The notes under the pieces: model-generated | What the model saw: the letters and a program-made list of their open reading frames with translations, nothing else | Databases searched by the model: none | What the model was told of the DNA's origin: nothing | Made by a program: the position numbers and the translations under genes | In this document: in pieces, positions 58,944 through 64,000 of the stretch | How the letters are laid out: each line of letters begins with the position of its first letter | Numbering within the stretch: position 1 is the first letter of the stretch | Assembly: GCF_040712315.1 (NCBI RefSeq) | Contig: NC_134019.1 | Location: 38,903,873-38,967,872, forward strand | Direction of reading: 5' to 3' | DNA from: Castanea sativa | Lineage: Eukaryota > Streptophyta > Magnoliopsida > Fagales > Fagaceae | Length of the DNA: 64,000 nucleotides

Positions 58944-61900
58944 ATGGAGCTTTGCAGAGCTACTACTTTCTCATGGACTCACACAGTCTCTACCTCTCTT
59001 TACATTCCTCAACCCTCCTCTGTGAGTACCCATATTTGCATTTCTTTGTTTTTTCATTATTCACTGTACTTTATTAGTTATCACTTATTATTTGCTCATA
59101 CAATGCCTTTTATATTTATTTATTTGGTGGTTAAGATGTGTGAGACTAAGAGATTCAAGGTTTGGTGTGGTTCTGATCAACCCCAGAAGGTAAACTGTTT
59201 GAATATTTGGTTTTAAGTATTAAAAGTTTGTTACTTTAAGAATCAAAGTATTATAGCATGTCACACTGTCCTAGTTTTTTATTCAGTGTGGAAGTTATAT
59301 TCTGATTTATTGAGAATTGGACTTGTTCTTCTTTACTGGCAGTTGTAATTTTCAATAATTTGCATTACCATTTTCATTTAGATACTGGGTATAAAAGTTG
59401 TGATTGATATAGTTACTTCCCATAATTACACTTTGCAAGTTGGGTTTGTGATGGCCTTAACAGCTTAAAGTGAGTGAGAACATTCACACACTTCAGCAAG
59501 TTCTCTCTTTTTTTTTTCTTTTTTTTTTTTGGTTGGTAAAATATACTTGAGTTGCAACAATTATATGTTTAGCAATTTTATCTTGGTTCTTTGGAGATAT
59601 AATTTACCTTCTACAGCTTGTTGTGGGCAAATCAGATGACTGTATCGGTGACCGGAGCTACAGGTTTTATTGGTAGAAGATTGGTGCAAAGGCTGCATGC
59701 GGGTAAAACATATATCTGACGTATTTGTAATCCTACATCTATATTCAAATTTAGGCGCATTGACCTTGGTTGATTGTGTTTTTTGATCAATTCCTTTCTT
59801 TATTTGTCCACAGTGACTCATTGTGTGATGATCATTTCTACTTGCAGTTATGAACGTTCATCCATTATAGTATTTATGCAATATCTGGCTAAATGACCTT
59901 GTGACATTTCATGCTTTATGTGGCACTTAAAAGCACCTGATTTGAATGTTTTTGTTGGTAGCTGATTGGTGAAAGTAAACTACTATTCAAATGCTTTTTT
60001 TGATTGTGTACCTTAATTAAACTCCCAAATATTATTACCATGCACATCACATATAGGATAGGCATATGATTCACATTTTCTTATATCTCATAGAATGTTC
60101 AAGTTTTCATTTTCTAAACTAGAAGGGAACAAGGTGCATTTAGACCACAAACCAACGCGATTCAAGGTTGGGTTGCATCAAATTGGTTCTTGATTTCACC
60201 CAATAGGCTACATTGCTTCCTAACTCTGTCTACAATGTTGAAACTACAGATGATCTGTTTGGTTATTTTTTCTTTCTACTTATATCATTTTGAGCTTCTG
60301 CGTGATATGTATATTTATAGTCAGGCTATCTATAATCTTTCCTTTAATATACTTTTCAATGCAGATAATCATCGCATTCATGTCTTGACACGCTCAAGAT
60401 CTAAGGCTGAGTTAATTTTTCCGGGTAAGAAGGTAATGAATATTTGAAGCCAGTTGATTGTTGCTTAAAATTTGTAAAATTCAGGAAATATCTGAATGAT
60501 GAATGTTTTAAAAACTTGTATAACAGAAAAGTTTTTTTGACAATAGAGAGGGAAATGCTCTTATTTGTTTATATTCAGTTCATTTTCAGAAGAACATAAA
60601 CTTTGCTTTCGTTTCTTATTTATTGTTTCATGTACATATATCTGTGTATTAATTGTAACAACAAAAAGGTTGAGTATATTTTCTTTCTAGAATATGTTGG
60701 CTTAATTCTTGAAATATGTCCTGGCATTTGTAGTCAGGGACTTTCCAGGAATAGTGATTGCTGAGGAGCCAGACTGGAAAGACTGCATTCAAGGTTCAAA
60801 TGGTGTTGTGAACTTGGCTGGAATGCCCATAAGTACACGATGGTCTTCTGAGGTCAGTATGACTTGCTCATGCAACCTGATTTCATATGATAGGGAATCA
60901 TTAGGGAGATGCCCCTGGTCCTAGTACTGTAGCTAATCCAATGCCTCTAGAAGCATGTGTGCAAGCTCTTAATGAGGGGCATGATCCTTCTCATGAGGAT
61001 AATAGAATTATTAGTGTGGCTAGTAAATGACCTTTTACCTTTTGAGTTACACATAAGTGGTAGATACATTAAGAGAGGCTGCATGCTACTTTAAAATATC
61101 TGCTGCTTACCTATCTTTACATAATTTGTTTTTGGGTCTAAATTGTAAGGTCTGCTACCACTTTCTATCTTGCTTATCTCCTTGCATTTGAGACCTAGAT
61201 CACATCTTTTTCAAAAAGGCTTTATAGAGAGAACAAGTTACGTCTACTTGATAAATTGGGATTTCCATGGCCTTTATAGAAGTGAAAACCTGTCATGTAT
61301 TTTACTGAATATTATTTGCGGTGGCCATCATTCTTGTGGCCTGTAATGCAATTATATTTTTTTAAGATTACTTTCACTCAGCAATAATGCTAGTGCCATC
61401 ATATCTCATAATGATATTGATCATAGAACCATAGTCTATCATATCTCCCTTGAAGCCAGTGAAAAATCTGCTAATTTCTTACTCTGCTCCAGATCAAGAA
61501 GGAGATAAAGCAAAGCCGGATTAGAGTCACCTCAAAGGTCAGCTGTCATTGTCCAGTGCCAATCTGTTCATATGTGAAGAGTCTTTTTTTTTTTTTTTGT
61601 CTTCTTTGGGGTGAATGCAAAAAGTGATGAGTAGTTACAATTTCTCATTTTCAGTTCTTCATCTGACCATTTCAATTAATTTTGAAGGTTGTAGATTTAA
61701 TAAATGATGCACCAGATGCAGTTCGGCCTACAGTTTTAGTTAGTGCAACCGCTGTTGGTTATTATGGTCTGCGTCAACCACCAATTTTTCTAGTTTTGTG
61801 TGATTCTATTGAAGATGCATTTATTGTTCTTCTGCTTTAACTTATTTGGCATATATTATCAGTGATTAAAGCATGTATGGGGTTGCCCAAGTGCCCAACT

Positions 61901-64000
61901 ATAGATCATTCTTTGATATGTATCTGGAACTTATATTCCCAGGGAATTGATGTTATTCTTTTGTGTTTCAAAATAATTTCTATACTGCACCCTATGGAAC
62001 ATTTAATCATAACTTCAAAAAATTCTGATTAATGTTCTGTGGTGTTTGATTTTACATGTGCTTGATAACCCAATCATACCTTCAAAACTTGCACCTTATG
62101 CAGAGCTTTACATACCTCTCTCTCTGGCATATGATATCCTGTTGTCTATATTTAGGTTTAACTTTTGGACCCCCTTATTATCTATAATAGATGCTTAACC
62201 CTTTTTATTCTTGTCATTTGCTCAGGCAGTAGCGAAACAAAAGTATTTGATGAAAAGAGCCCATCAGGAAATGATTACTTGGCTGAGGTATTAATTATTT
62301 TACCATCACCTGTTATGCATGATTTAATTTCAGTAAAACTTGGTCAAATTGAAAAGTATGCTCAGATAAATTTCACTTGGCATTATATTTTCCAGTAGTG
62401 CATTACTTCCATGATCAATATACCATTCTGGAAGCGTTATCTTAACTACAGCCTCCTCCACATGATCTTCTCAGGTTTGTAGAGAATGGGAATCAACAGC
62501 CCTCAGAGTGAATAAGGATGTTAGATTAGCACTTATTCGCATTGGTGTTGTTCTTGGTAAAGATGGTGGTGCTTTAGGTATGACTAATCTTTTAAACCAT
62601 TGCATTGTATGCTCATTGACTCTAATTTCATTATGACTCCTGATTTTTATCGTCAACCCGAAGAATACGTTTGACAAATCTAGTCAGGCTGTCAGACTTG
62701 TGTGGCTTCTTGGTAGAATCAGGAGATAGTTTCTCATAATTATCTTTAGCATTTTATTTTTCTCATTTTCTAATGAAATTTTATCTGAGAAATGTTGTGA
62801 CAACTTTTGATTTTATTCGGTCAGACTCACAAACTTTACATGTCTTAAGAGTTTTATAATACTACCAACTGATGCTTTGTTGTAATACTACCAACTGTTA
62901 AACATGAAAAACCTTGTTTCAGTTGATGTATTTGCATTTGTATCTTTGATCATTTGCAGCTAAAATGATCCCTCTCTTCATGTTGTTTGCTGGTGGACCT
63001 TTGGGCTCTGGAAAGCAATGGTACTGTACTCAAGCTGTCTTTCATAAAGCTCAGTGTGTGACAATTATTTAGTACCAAGAACAATTTCAATTTACATTTT
63101 GAGGCGCAAGAATTTGCTTGATTTTACTATTAAAGAAAAAATATTTTCAAAGTGCTATCAGACAGTAACAGCATTATCAATGGGTTTTAACTTTAGATAT
63201 ATCAGTCTACTGAATAGGCCAAAATGTCTAATGAGATTATTTAGATTTTGGCCATGTATTTATTTTCTCCACAATTTCAAATATTTGACTGTTCTCATAG
63301 TTTTGCAGGTTTTCCTGGATTCATCTGGATGACATAGTAAACCTAATATATGAAGCTCTTTCCAATCCATCTTATAAAGGTAAATATTTATGATTCATAG
63401 TAATGAATTATTTGGGATTTGTTAAGTAACACCAAGTGCAATTAAAATATAGGAGTGAAAGTAAAATACTGGATGATTTCTCCAACATACACCAACTTTT
63501 ATTTGCAATCTTAAGTTTGCAAGCATGTAGAGAGCAATATCAATGACATCTTCTTCTGAGTTGTTGGTTACACCCAGCACATCTTATTATGGTAGTTTAT
63601 TCTTATATTCCTATGCAATCTGATGCTTTAGAATTAATATCTGTATTTTTCTTCTTCCATCTCTTGTAATTTGAAGGTAATGTAAAAGCTAAGAAGCTAA
63701 GACTTCTTTTCCCATTAGCATTTCTTTCACTTTCATTTTAATTGCATATGTGGTAGATCTAGTTGCTACATATATTCTCCTAGACTCAGTAGACCATTAG
63801 GCTTCTCAGCTTGTATTTTCTTTTCAAGGAAAAAAAATCTTCATATTATTTTTTCCATGCATCAAGTTATTGTATTCTAGGCATCAACACTAGGTTTTGA
63901 GGCTCTTCAATAATGGAACTTATTTTTCCAAACCAAAATGCCAGGTGTTATCAATGGAACTGCACCAAACCCAGTTAGATTAGCTGAAATGTGTGAGCAT
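58944..64000 (+). CDS. GC1: GC1/SulA, SDR39U1-type epimerase family protein, chloroplastic (3' end outside window)
   Basis: An atypical short-chain dehydrogenase of the inner plastid envelope/stroma. The Arabidopsis homologue (GIANT CHLOROPLAST 1) is required for chloroplast division. Exons: 58944-59021, 59136-59189, 59636-59702, 60365-60424, 60734-60852, 61493-61537, 61688-61766, 62226-62287, 62475-62577, 62960-63020, 63309-63379 and 63945 onward, all in phase. The first 44 residues are Ser/Thr-rich, as in a transit peptide. Then [17 protein letters not shown] gives the Rossmann glycine motif (TGATGFIG). Later landmarks are [50 protein letters not shown] and [15 protein letters not shown]. 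The C-terminal DUF1731-type region lies beyond the window edge. Exon 4 could use a donor 10 bases later, but only the chosen one keeps the frame. Confidence 0.92.

Overview
The window is nuclear DNA of a flowering plant, most likely a woody eudicot. It is AT-rich, with intron-split genes using canonical GT/AG borders, many simple repeats, SINEs, MITEs, a Helitron and an endogenous pararetrovirus fragment. All products recognised are plant proteins. A Fagales-type tree is plausible, but that is an impression rather than something proved here.

Layout. 1-12.3 kb: gene-poor, with a PIF/Harbinger-like element, small inverted-repeat elements and a strong hairpin. 12.4-20.2 kb (+): a KIN-7 (NACK-like) kinesin with promoter and leader. 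20.9-25.2 kb (-): a two-coding-exon gene for a 51-residue membrane protein, missed by simple ORF finding. 27.3-30.7 kb (+): the complex I subunit NDUFB9, with an alternative-looking last exon 1 kb downstream. 33.7-56.5 kb (+): a tandem array of five copies (A-E) of an unrecognised membrane-protein gene. 57.3-57.6 kb (-): mitochondrial ribosomal protein S31. 58.9 kb to the end (+): the chloroplast-division protein GC1/SulA (SDR39U1 epimerase family), cut by the window edge.

The array is the unusual part. Copies A, B and C look intact (about 216, 253 and 260 residues after splicing). D has lost its 5' exons and carries one nonsense codon. E is broken by several indels. The protein is built from a repeated module of two membrane segments plus a Gln/Glu/Lys-rich tail. 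In B and C an extra phase 1-1 exon duplicates the second membrane segment. Several units also carry the 3' tail of the neighbouring RPS31 gene.

The units serve as empty-site controls for each other. A 2.69-kb Helitron sits in unit B, a hAT-like element and a small retroposed piece in C, a pararetrovirus fragment in D and a SINE with a 19-bp target duplication in E. Between B and C lies a decayed multi-exon gene with a 543-bp inverted-repeat element in one exon. The reading frame is continuous across that element once it is removed.

The recognised genes are ordinary single nuclear genes: two serve mitochondria, one the chloroplast and one microtubule motility. No functional cluster is implied. 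All exon borders were read by eye from splice consensus and frame.
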